Position numbers and translations under genes: made by a program
In this document: positions 1-9,859 of the stretch, piece by piece
Layout of the letters: each line of letters starts with the position of its first letter
Numbering within the stretch: the stretch's first letter is position 1
The notes under the pieces: model-generated
Database searches by the model: none
What the model was told of the DNA's origin: nothing
What the model saw: the letters and a program-made list of their open reading frames with translations, nothing else
Origin: Hydra vulgaris
Taxonomy: Eukaryota; Cnidaria; Hydrozoa; Anthoathecata; Hydridae
Reading direction: 5' to 3'
Length of the DNA: 64,000 nt
NCBI RefSeq assembly: GCF_038396675.1
Contig: NC_088928.1
Coordinates: forward strand, 17,509,501-17,573,500

Positions 1-189
1 TATAATTATAACAGTGCACTTTTAATAAGTGTAAACTAAGACGCATCATAACGTCAAAAATATCTATAGGTATTTTAAATGTGTCTCAGATTTAGATTAT
101 ATAAAGTTACATCACGTTTTATTTGATCAAAAGCTTTTAAATTTATAAGTTTAGAGAATAATCTTTGTTAAATAAAACCCACAAGCAAT

Positions 190-445
190 CCAATGAATTA
201 TTATAAAAATTATTGTGGTTTATTCTCCTCGGGCTAGTTGCCATACAGAGACCGCCGTACCAAGGCACGCAAAGACATGTTCAACCCCCAAGAAGGAGCG
301 TCATAACCGCTTTACGGCCGAGAGTAAAGTGATTTTTGTAAGAACGAAGTTATCTTAGAGCGAAAGATGGAAGTAATCGTGTTAGAGAGATTGCATAGAG
401 AAAGCGGACAAGATTGCACATGATTTTAGATTGTGCAAATATAAT
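190..445 (+). repeat. Dispersed ~240-bp repeat with hairpin end, copy 1
   Basis: This GC-richer block recurs at 25045-25205, 25640-25895 and, inverted, at 42236-42460 and 42525-42725. Shared landmarks in order are a GTGGTTTATTCTCCTC start, GCCATAC..GAGACC, GGCACGCA.AGACATGTTCA, GGAGCGTCAT, and a closing hairpin made of TTGCAC and GTGCAA arms around a short loop (here near 413-440). Copies differ by point changes and small indels. It has no clear A or B box, so I do not call it a tRNA-derived SINE. It could be a SINE of other origin or a non-autonomous DNA element. Confidence 0.75.
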
Positions 446-1390
446 TCAGATATTTCATAAGAATCAGGAATTATTTGAGATGGAAGGTCATTCAGGGGTC
501 AATTATAAAAGAAAGAAGACATTAAACTAAAAAAAAGGTAGGTACGTTAAAAGCGCAGGCTTTTTTATTGAGGTGGAGGGTACTAAAAAGGGGAGGGGAA
601 GAAGGATTGAAATAAAAGCGTACGTACTTAATGAACGACTCCTAATTAGAAATACATTTATACATATACAATTAGCAATGATAGTTAAAATTATGCTTGC
701 ATTTTTCGGCTTTTAAACTAGACATAAGGGGTGTTCAAAATTTTTTTATTATAAAACGAAAATACACAAGAAACCCAATATGGAGCAAATATGAAAAAAA
801 TACGATTACAAAAAAAAAAATTCTAAAAATATTGACATTTACCTTGTGCTCAAGCAGCAAAAAACCCCGGAAAATGCGCTAAATATTTTCTTAAAACGAA
901 ATTTCTTATGTGATTCTGACCCAAATTTTTTTTAAATTGTTATGTATTCCGGTTTTTTCATAAATGTTGTTTAATTTAAAAATAAAGATTTAGGAAAAAA
1001 ATAACTATGGGCAAATACGCAATAAAGTTTTATTTTTTTGACTAAATTTTGCAAAACTTTATTTTATTTTAAACAACAAATACGAAAAAACCAGAATACA
1101 CAATAATCTAAAAAAGAAATTAGACCATTATAATCACATTAGCATTTTTTTTTTACAAAATATTGAGATTTACCTTGCGCTCAAAGTCAAATAATTTGGG
1201 GACAATTTGGGGCATTTTTCGAGGTGTTATGCCGCTAAATTTATTTATTTCGTCAAAAAAAGTTTTACTGTTGTGCTAATGTGATTTCAATAATTATATA
1301 ATTGGATAAATGTTTTTTTATTTTTTTTTTATCGATTCTATTCCTTTAAAGATGTAGATTTTATTTTTATATTTTAAAGATTCTCTGCAG
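446..1390. other. AT-rich interval with a palindromic element
   Basis: I see no supported gene here. An imperfect inverted repeat lies at about 943-1097 (arms around TATTCCGGTTTTTTC and GAAAAAACCAGAATA). A short direct repeat (ATTTACCTTGTGCTCAA-like) occurs near 835 and 1168. A GTACGTACTTAATG motif at about 640-655, next to a GGGGAGGGG run near 590, is shared with other intervals of the window. Confidence 0.5.
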
Positions 1391-1636
1391 CTAAGATCGC
1401 AAAAACGCATTAACCTCCATAAGGTGGCAGAGGCGCTCGGGGATCAATTAAAACGAATGCCAATACATGCAAAACGCGCAGTAATCAAGGCAGAAGCCAG
1501 ACTAATAGGCATACCTAGTCGAGCACCAAAGAAGGCTATTATTGCACCTGAATCTATTGGTAATGATAATTCTGACAGTAACGTCTTTGATGATATTTGC
1601 AACGATGATAGTTCGTTTACCAAAGACAGTAGTTAG
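1391..1636 (+). CDS. Possible terminal exon, product unknown
   Basis: An open frame of about 82 codons follows a plausible splice acceptor (pyrimidine-rich stretch then CTGCAG at 1385-1390) and ends at TAG 1634-1636. An AATAAA-type signal lies about 50 bases downstream near 1690. The first half (VAEALGDQLKRMPIHAKRAV) predicts helices and loosely recalls a BESS-like hairpin, which some MADF and transposon DNA-binding proteins carry at their C-termini. The second half is acidic and Ser/Asp/Asn-rich. No upstream exon was found, so it may be the tail of a host gene or of a transposon gene. Confidence 0.35.
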   Translation, partial: LRSQKRINLHKVAEALGDQLKRMPIHAKRAVIKAEARLIGIPSRAPKKAIIAPESIGNDNSDSNVFDDICNDDSSFTKDSS

Positions 1637-1907
1637 AGGCAAAATGTACACAGATTATATTATTACTATGTTAATTATTTTTTTCGTTATAATAAACTTC
1701 TGAATTAAATGCTTTTTTCTGATCGTCATCAATAAATTTTATATGAAATATATATGAGGAGGAGGGAGGAGGGTAATCAGGTGCAATCGATCCTCCTTTA
1801 TTTGCATATTCTCTTTATTTCAAAGAACTTTTAAATGTTAAATTAATAAAAATTTATATTTACTATTATAATCTGCCTTTTTTCTAAAAATTTTCACGTT
1901 ACGGGTC

Positions 1908-2039
<132 letters not shown>

Positions 2040-2339
2040 CGTAAAAATAACGGACATTTTGCACGTAACGTAACGAATCTCGTTTACGTTACAATACGTA
2101 ATGTAACCTGAAAATGTTATAGGGGTTAGATTAATCACTGCCAGTCCTTATTTTATGAAATATTATTAAAACACATAAGTGTTTATCTATAGTTTTTGTA
2201 CCGTAATGTTTTGTGTAAAAGTCCTGTAATTCCTCTTAATTCGTTTTGATATAAATCTTTTTTTCCCTATGAATCTTTCTTTAACCTACTTTAGAATTTC
2301 TTTTTTTTTAAACCTAATTAAAACTCTCGATTTCTCTCC

Positions 2340-2540
2340 GCACAACGGCAAAAAAATAAAAAAAAGAAAAAGTAGAAACAAATATAAAATCAAAAAACAC
2401 AAAAAAATATATAATAAAAAAAACACAAAAAAAGAAAAATACTACAAATATATAATAAAACAAATAAAAAATAGAAAATTATATATTTACAAACATTTGT
2501 AAAAACTTTATATTGTAAATCTATAAAACCTGAGTTAATG
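2340..2540 (-). repeat. A/T-rich dispersed repeat, inverted relative to 25280-25500
   Basis: Read on the minus strand, this stretch matches the plus strand at about 25280-25500. Both carry CATTAACTCAGGTTTTATA, then an ACAAATG segment, a long T-rich run with periodic GATTTTATATTTTT words, and end near CCGTGTGCGG or its degenerate equivalent. The lysine-rich frame at 2269-2502 is a by-product of the A-rich strand. Confidence 0.6.
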
Positions 2541-2689
2541 TTATTTTTAAAGAAAAAACTGTATGTCTTGTGAGCCACTTCTGCGTAAAAGTAACCCAGC
2601 TGGCATGCTAAAATGTATTGAAAGTCAACATATATTTAGTCATACAGTTCATGTATAAAATAAACCACGGACTGTCTTCAACGATATTT

Positions 2690-3312
2690 TATCCTTACTT
2701 TGGCAACTAAGCCATAAATATCCTACCAAGTTTTCAGCAAATAATTTTGTTACTCAAATATATAATCTAGAGCAATGTTCCTATTCTATTCAATACAGGG
2801 GACCTATTTTGTGGAAAAAGTTTCAGTATATTGTTAATTTAAAAAAAACACTCCAGAATTTAAATCTAAATTAAAGACATTATTTAGTACTTAGGAATTA
2901 TAATATAGTAGATTTTGTCTGACTTTTTAGAATTTATTAAACTAAATTAGCACTATAAATCTAAAAATTTAGATCATTCAACAAAAAGAATAAAACCATT
3001 TAATATTAATATTTCAATGTCTTTATCAGACTTCATTGAAAATATTTACTCTTGAAGTTACCTACGAATTTATTGTTGTTTTGTGGTCATTTAATTTAAA
3101 CAAGCACACTCTTATTGTATATTATATTTACGGGTAAGTTATTGTACATATATGTTTTATGATATTGAAATAGAAATTTTATTCATTTTAATTTTGAATT
3201 ACTGCATAACTGGTTCCGGTCTGTATAAGACCCGAAACGGAATCTTTTATCACTTTATTATCAAATTTTAATTATTATTATTATTATTATTATTATTATT
3301 GTTATTATTTTA
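2690..3312 (+). mobile_element. CR1/L2-like LINE 3' end, degenerate
   Basis: Two overlapping frames encode the usual carboxyl end of a CR1/L2-type reverse transcriptase ORF: HKYPTKFSANNF, then YSIQYRGPILWKKFQ, then after a frameshift in an A-run TPEFKSKLKTLFST and a stop. An untranslated tail follows and closes on an (ATT)n array at 3270-3311, as expected for elements whose 3' end is a microsatellite. Everything upstream of the last ~70 codons is missing, so this is a 5'-truncated dead copy. Confidence 0.75.
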
Positions 3313-4007
3313 TTAGTTTTTTGTTTCTTAACATCTTAAAATAACGTTTTTTTAATGTGGATATTTGAAAACGTTTCTTATGAGGCTCGGTGATAAAGCT
3401 AATTTATTTATCTTTTTGCTCCATCTATTTGTATAGATTTTTATTTTTTTGTATATTGTAAACATTTTTAAACAGCAGAATAAATTAAACTAAAAAACTT
3501 TAACACAAAAAATAAATTTTTTTCTTCTCTCAATTATAACTTTTTCAATTCCTAAAAGAAAGGAATTTCAGAAGCGTGCGTACTTCTTAGGGGGAGGAGG
3601 TCTTTAATAAAAAACTTAGCAACGGGCAAAGGCGATCAAATTTCTAAATTTTTGATGTACGTATTTTATGGACAATCCATTTGGACTGGCTACAAACTAA
3701 ACTTTTTTGTTACCATACGAATATTAAATTTGAAATAGACAAATTTAATATTAAAATCTTTTTTTAGCTGAAGCATTTTAAAATATTTTGAATCTTTCTC
3801 GTTGATTGTTTATATTGTTTTTTTAACTATATTACTTTTTAATTTTTAGAAATTAAATAAATTTAGTTAGTGTTTTTTAATTTGCCTATTTTAATCTTTA
3901 GTTTATTATTTTTTCAATTTTTTTTTTTAGGGCAATGAAATTGCTTTTCAATTTCAATTTTCAAAATAAACTTTCTTGAGGAAAATTTCTATTCAACGGG
4001 AAGTTTT
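3313..4007. other. AT-rich interval, no gene seen
   Basis: I see no coding signal. A GTGCGTACTTCTTAGGGGGAGGAGG stretch near 3575-3600 and GTACGTATTTTATGGACAA near 3658 belong to a motif pair that recurs at about 570-655, 45060-45160 and 49440-49560. Confidence 0.4.
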
Positions 4008-4152
4008 TTACAAAAAAATTGGTATCACGTCGCAGTGGGCGCGGTACGTTTTTTAAACGTTCTATCGTAGTTTTTATAAGGTTTAAACCAGATAAAAACT
4101 TTTTAAAAACGTACCATGTCCACTGGGACGTGATAACAATTTTTTTGTAAAT
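4008..4152. mobile_element. Palindromic MITE-like element
   Basis: The left arm TTGGTATCACGTCGCAGTGG and the right arm (reverse complement of CCACTGGGACGTGATAACAA) form an imperfect ~55-bp inverted repeat that extends outward into A-rich and T-rich ends. The core CAGTGGGCGCGGTACG resembles the terminal sequence of the TA-flanked element at 39448-39556, so both probably belong to one MITE family. Confidence 0.7.
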
Positions 4153-4174
4153 GTTTTGTAAACGTGCCTACTGG

Positions 4175-4335
4175 GGTATTCTGCTGCGATATTTTGGTAC
4201 TATATTCTGTTGCGATTTTCTGGAACAATATTCTGATGCGATATTCTCGTATCAATATTCTAGTTCGATACTCTGTTAAGATATTCTAGTACAACATTCA
4301 AAGTACAAGTTCTGAAGCGATATTCTGGTTCGATG
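4175..4335. repeat. Degenerate ~28-bp tandem repeat
   Basis: The words GATATTCTGG and ATATTCT recur about every 14 bases, alternating with GCGATA and GTACAA, over roughly 160 bases. This gives about five diverged copies of a ~28-bp unit. It begins about 20 bases after the preceding palindromic element. Confidence 0.6.
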
Positions 4336-4643
4336 TTTTGCAAAAATATTTTATTTTAACAATTTATAGGTAACAATTTATATATTATAAAAATATTTGT
4401 AAAACAAACTTTTGTTTGATTGTATCAACAAATCAAACGAAAGTAAAAAATATATATTTAACAAATAACTTAAAAAAAAGAGATTTAAAATTGAAAAGTT
4501 TGAATAAAACTTTGAACTAAATTTATTCCCTAAATTACGTTCCACAATATTGCGCGAAACATTAAGAATAAATAAAAACTTTTTATTTTACAAAAGCATT
4601 GACAAACTTTTTTTATTGCAGTAATAATTTTATTACTTTAGTT

Positions 4644-4739
4644 AAGATTTATCTCGCGAATAACGCAAAACAGAAAAGATTTATCTCGCGAATAACGCAA
4701 AACAGAAAAGATTTATCTCGCGAATAACGCAAAACAGAA
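4644..4739. repeat. 32-bp tandem repeat, three identical copies
   Basis: Three perfect head-to-tail copies of a 32-bp unit beginning AAGATTTATCTCGCGAATAA. There are no unique spacers, so it is not CRISPR-like. Perfect identity implies recent expansion. Confidence 0.95.
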
Positions 4740-4891
4740 AAGAAAGAAAAAAATTATTAAAAAAGTAATAATGATAAAATGTGTGTTCGGATAAAATACA
4801 TATATAAATAAAAATATAATCATAGTAAAAATTTTGATTTTATCTACATTTAAGGAGTTAAATTATATAATTTAAGATTTTTTGATGTTCC

Positions 4892-5032
4892 AGCTATAAC
4901 ACTATTGTGCTAACTCCAAACTTAAGTTTGTTCACGCCTATGCCAAATAAGGAGGCTTTGCATAAAGTCGCGATGATGGAGGCCTGGAAACAAAAATACC
5001 CTAAAATTATTAGCCCCCTGCCCAAACATTAG
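4892..5032 (+). CDS. Possible terminal exon, product unknown
   Basis: After an acceptor-like sequence (TTTTTTGATGTTCCAG) a frame of about 45 codons stays open to TAG near 5030. It encodes NTIVLTPNLSLFTPMPNKEA followed by a Lys/Trp-containing segment (VAMMEAWKQKYPKI). Base composition is visibly higher in GC than the surroundings, which supports a coding origin. I do not recognise the family and found no upstream partner exon. Confidence 0.3.
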   Translation, partial: SYNTIVLTPNLSLFTPMPNKEALHKVAMMEAWKQKYPKIISPLPKH

Positions 5033-5828
5033 GACAGTGATGTAGTGATGTATTTTTAACTTTGCTATCTTATACTAAATTTAAATTCATCGACAGGTTT
5101 TAAGTTTTATTTAAAAATATTGTAAAATGCTAGAGTTGTGACCATACAAAATTTCTAAACCTCTCCAAAATGAGGGGGTTGAAACCTTTTGCTAGCTGCT
5201 TTTAGTCATCCCATATAATTATTATTAATTAATAATTATTATTTAAGTAATTTTAATTTTTGCTTTTAACACTGTTCCAAATGAAATTTATAACAAATAT
5301 AAAAATGATTTTTTTTATTTCTAGTTAATGAAATTCTAGTGCGTTGAAAACCTCTTAACAAGCACCACAAGTACAAAAAATATACATTATTAATGTATTT
5401 TTTGCTCCACCGTCTTAATTACTCTGGGCTTTCTTCATTACACGTACAAATCTTTCGCCTTTTACTAAAGATTTCCGTGGAGAAGGCCATACAAATGAGT
5501 GTTTAAAAATTTTTCTCTAGCCTGCTGACGCGGGCACTTTAATAAATGTAAATATCAATCCATTGCTAGTTAAACGCGTTTCTTTTCGTCAGGCACAAAG
5601 TTCCGGTTTACTTTTATGTGTTGACTACTGAAAGTAAGAGTTTTAAATACAACATTAGAGTATAATATAAGTAAGGCTGTCAAAGGGTACCCGCCCGTAG
5701 GTGCCCGGACAGCATTGTCAAATGACGGGTAACCGTTGTTCATGCAAAAAAACAAAATGTTTCAATTTACAAATTATATTCTTGTTTTTTTTTAAGTTTT
5801 CAATCATTAATTGAAATTAAACAATTTT
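5033..5828. other. Interval without a recognised gene
   Basis: Mostly AT-rich. A GC-richer patch at about 5670-5745 contains several GGGTACCCG / CGGGTAACCG words in partly inverted order, which suggests a terminal repeat of a DNA element, but I could not place a partner end. Confidence 0.35.
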
Positions 5829-5975
<147 letters not shown>

Positions 5976-6179
5976 TAATGTAGCAAAATTAAACTTTTAC
6001 TACTTGCCTGATGATTGTGATAACACATAAAACTCAGAGTTGCAATATTAAATTATATTATAAACATTAGCATTTAGCTAATTCCTGGTACTGCGGGTAA
6101 CAGTAACATATATATTATATAGCTTTAGTTTATCTATTGAGCACTCTTTCAAGTATACAATAAGGTGTCTATATTCCAG

Positions 6180-6970
6180 AAGATGATGCTAGTTGGATAA
6201 ATTTCTTTAATCTTCTTAAAATTACATTGCTTTGTTTGTCACCAATGGCAAATAAAAATACTGCAAACTCCTTAAGATGTTTAATAGCCACCTACAACAA
6301 AAACTTTGTTCAGATTTATCCCGAAGAATCTTTTATTCCAAAGATGCATTATCTTAAGCATTTACCAGATCAATTGCTTATGTTTGGGCCATTACAAAAT
6401 CATTGGTGTATGCGTTTTGAAGGAAAACATGCACTATATAAGCAACAATTTTTTAATTTTAAAAGTTTACCAAAATCACTAGCATTCCATCGTCAATGAT
6501 GGATGTTTATGCAAATGTTATCTAGTGACACTGGCACCTACCTATATAAAGGAGACATAGTAAACAAAGGTTATCAAATAACTTTAGACCAAATTCATTG
6601 TGACAATGCAATACTAGAGCTAGAATTTAGATTAAATTCGAATGTCATACCAAAAGACATTGAGTTACTTGTATCACCCAGTGTAACAATAAACGGTCAT
6701 GAATATGCTAAAGATATAGTGATTGTTCTCAGTCTAAGGGATGATGATATAGAATTTTGTCGAATTGACACTATTGTTGTTGTTAATTATAATAAATACT
6801 TTATTTGTGAAAAGTTAGAAACTCTTAATTTTAATAACCATTTAAATGCTTTTTGTGTTGGACTATTTCATCCACCAAGGTATTGCACACTCAATGCACA
6901 TAATCTTGAATACCAGTGGTCTCAGTTTTTTTATAGACATAATAGACAGTTCTATGTTATGCTTATGTAT
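6180..6970 (+). pseudogene. Transposon-like gene, first visible exon (CACTA-like?)
   Basis: An open frame follows an acceptor-like TATATTCCAG and contains IPEDDASWINFF, IPKMHYLKHLPDQL, GPLQNHWCMRFEGKHALYKQ and NFKSLPKSLAFHRQ, then TGA at 6497-6499, then the same frame continues to about 6966. The block (Pro-Lys-Met-His, then Gly-Pro...Trp..Arg-Phe-Glu-x-Lys-His, then Phe-Lys-Asn/Ser...Leu-Ala..His/Arg-Gln) recurs in multi-copy animal proteins that I associate with CACTA/EnSpm-like elements; that assignment is tentative. The in-frame TGA at the conserved end of the motif argues that the copy is dead. The exon probably ends at a GTATGT near 6967; the open frame beyond it is Cys/Phe-rich and looks intronic. 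It is followed by five further exon-like pieces to 9027. Confidence 0.55.
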
Positions 6971-7315
6971 GTGGAGGAGTGTTTAAATATGTTTGTGTGT
7001 CTGTGTTGTGTAATTTTTGTTGTATTTCCGTGTGTTAGTATGTTTTGTGAACTTTTTTTTATTGGGCTATTTATTATTTCTGTGTGTTGTGTACAGAAAA
7101 TGTAGTTGATGGATTTGCTGTGCTAAATATGAAAGAAAACAGTTTGATGATAATGTTGGCAAACAAGATTAAACCAGCATGTAAGATATTAGTTTTAGTT
7201 AAGAAAGAGTAATCATGTGCTGTATTAAAACAACAGGCAAGTTGATTACTGTTGAATTAAAAAAATGAATTTACAAATGTTGTATTCACTGTATTTGATT
7301 TAATTTTTTACCCAG

Positions 7316-7621
7316 GTTGGGCCATCTGGTGTTGCACCAAATGTGACAGACAATATTTTACTAACTAACCATATTACAGAAAGTATATGCATAGGAGGAA
7401 GAAGTTGTGGTATTAATACTAGTATGCCAACATTTTCTGAGCGTGTTAAGTCAGCACTAGAAAACGGTAACATTCAATCACATTACAATCGAATGATTGA
7501 AGTAGCTGCATATCATATAAAAAGAAATGGAGATATGAAAGATAAAGGAGGTTACTGCAATTTTGCATAAGAACTGTATAACGTTTTTGCTTGTATTGGG
7601 TTTCCAGGAGAACAGCCATGG
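7316..7621 (+). pseudogene. Transposon-like gene, second exon-like piece
   Basis: Acceptor TTTTTTACCCAG, then an open frame (VGPSGVAPNVTDN ... MIEVAAYHIKRNG ... GGYCNFA), one in-frame TAA at 7568, then ELYNVFACIGFPGEQPW and a GTAAAC donor-like site at 7622. Continuation of sensible sequence across the TAA suggests a nonsense change. The join to the next piece is not phase-consistent with the obvious acceptor, so the boundary is uncertain. Confidence 0.45.
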
Positions 7622-7913
7622 GTAAACTGTTTAACATCTATTTTTAGCTTATGGTAATACATTGATTATATTAGGCATTGAGTTCTGCACTCACATGCAC
7701 ACACATTTGGATATATAAATTTTGCACATGTATGCACACATATAGGTATGCATATATGCGCAAAATTTATATATATGCACATATATATGCTCACACACAT
7801 GCACAAATAAATGTCTGTGTGCAAAATGTCCAGTAAAATTCATTCTCTATATTTTTTTATTTATATAAGAGTCATTTCACATAAAAATTATCTCAAAAAC
7901 TACAAAACATCAG

Positions 7914-7990
7914 ATGGAAAGAAAATCTAATGTCAGGTTCGCCAAAAATGGGTAGACTTCTTAAGTCTGTTAAACTAGCTGCAGTACCAG
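7914..7990 (+). pseudogene. Transposon-like gene, third exon-like piece
   Basis: A short frame (WKENLMSGSPKMGRLLKSVK then LAAVP) lies between ACATCAG and the donor G|GTAAGC at 7991. It ends in phase 1 and joins in frame to the next piece at 8256, giving ..LAAVP-E-TGEFIVD... This junction is the best support that 6180-9027 is one spliced gene. Confidence 0.5.
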
Positions 7991-8062
7991 GTAAGCTTAA
8001 GTATTATGCTTTATTTTTAATAAAAGTATACCTTTATTAAAAGTATATAATATAAAATGTAT

Positions 8063-8175
<113 letters not shown>

Positions 8176-8255
8176 CTCTTATATTTATTTTAATCTTTTA
8201 AAATGTTTATTTCATTGCTATGTTATGTTATTTTAATATCTGTTAATGAATGTAG

Positions 8256-8446
8256 AAACTGGAGAATTCATAGTTGACTGCAAAAAGATTATTAGTGAAG
8301 AGTTAAAAAAGCCAAAGGAGAAACAGGATTGTGTTTTGATCAAAAAAACATTTAGAATGTCTTACTCTAGTAGAAGAGAAGAACTAGATATTGGTTCAGT
8401 TATGAAGAAAGTAGAACAATTTCCTTTGCTGCGAAAAATGGAGTTT
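8256..8446 (+). pseudogene. Transposon-like gene, fourth exon-like piece
   Basis: Acceptor TTAATGAATGTAG, then a frame with TGEFIVDCKKIISEELKKPK and FRMSYSSRREELDIGSVMKK, ending KMEF at 8446. The next bases are TAAGTG. Had one G been present (GTAAGTG), this would be a consensus donor in phase 0 and would join exactly to the phase-0 frame at 8555 (IRIEFDTIYKF). I infer a one-base loss at the donor. Without splicing the frame stops at the TAA. Confidence 0.5.
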
Positions 8447-8554
8447 TAAGTGAAAAACCTTATTAATGTTGGTGTCCCACCAATTTTTTTTTTTTTTTTT
8501 GTAATAAAACAAAAATATCTGATATAAAATGGTATGCTTACATTCTAACTTCAG

Positions 8555-8647
8555 ATAAGAATTGAATTTGACACAATTTATAAATTTAAAGATGCAGAAG
8601 GAATATTCGCTCAGTTAATGAGTAAACTACTTCCAATAATGTTTCCA
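8555..8647 (+). pseudogene. Transposon-like gene, fifth exon-like piece
   Basis: Exactly 31 codons between acceptor CTAACTTCAG and donor CCA|GTAAGT. The only open frame is IRIEFDTIYKFKDAEG followed by IFAQLMSKLLPIMFP. Both ends are phase 0. Consensus splice sites flanking a whole number of open codons are hard to explain by chance. Confidence 0.5.
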
Positions 8648-8696
8648 GTAAGTCAATCAAAAGTATAATTACTTTGTATACAATTTTATATAGCTT

Positions 8697-8741
8697 TACA
8701 TGGATTATGACCTCTTTAGAAGATCATAATCCATGTAATAT
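8697..8741. repeat. Short palindrome
   Basis: Perfect 15-base arms (TTACATGGATTATGA and its complement) around a short centre. One of several such hairpins in the window. Confidence 0.85.
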
Positions 8742-8939
8742 TTAAAATCATAATCGATAACATGTTTGTAAGTTTGTAAATATAAAAATAGAATCCATAA
8801 GTTTTTCTAATAAAGGTTGTTAAATATTTAATATATGAAATGTGTATTAAATAAAATACTTTTTTATTGTTTGGTCATATGTTGTGTAGGTGTATCGTTT
8901 CTTCAAATGTATTTTTTTTAAAAATGTTTTTTCACAAAG

Positions 8940-9027
8940 AATTGCAAAGAAGATAGCGATGATGATAATAAATCATGTGAGGAACTTATCATTGAGTTGT
9001 TAATGAAGTTGCAATGCGCTTGTGGAT
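8940..9027 (+). pseudogene. Transposon-like gene, sixth exon-like piece
   Basis: Acceptor TTTTTTCACAAAG, an open acidic frame (NCKEDSDDDNKSCEELIIEL then LMKLQCACG), and consensus donor GTAAGT at 9028. It starts phase 0 and ends phase 1. The next exon was not found; a 350-base TA array begins about 60 bases later and may have displaced or replaced it. Confidence 0.5.
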
Positions 9028-9089
9028 GTAAGTTTCATGTATTTTTATAAAATTTTTATGTTGCTACAAGGAATACGCAATAAATTTGC

Positions 9090-9444
<355 letters not shown>

Positions 9445-9859
9445 CTATATATCTATCTGTACCTTGGAGGGATACAACACTATGTCCATTTTCACAACTT
9501 TACAGGAGAGGAGTTTTAAACTTTTTTTCAACAAAAAGTGTTATTGGCACAGCTATTTATTGAGATGTTGAAACAATATTTTACCAGAACATTCTATTTA
9601 TTGTTATTTACATCATGCAGTTGTTATAAAATAAAAAAAAAACCTTTTTTACGGGTTTTTTTCACTTTTTAATGGACATGGTGTTGTATCCCTCTAATAA
9701 AGTTATTGTACTATAAGACCTAATGTGGGATATTCAATAACAAACACAATACTATTTGACTTACAAAATGTATTTAACTATTGTATTTATAATTCTCTTT
9801 ACAAATACAAATAATACATCTATGTATTTAACTAAAATAATATTTTAGATGCAAAAAAC

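Noticed and set aside
2269..2502. Lysine-rich 77-codon frame
   Set aside because: A-rich strand of a dispersed repeat that recurs inverted at 25280.
4644..4739. Three 32-bp repeats as a CRISPR-like array
   Set aside because: The copies are directly adjacent with no spacers, and the context is eukaryotic.
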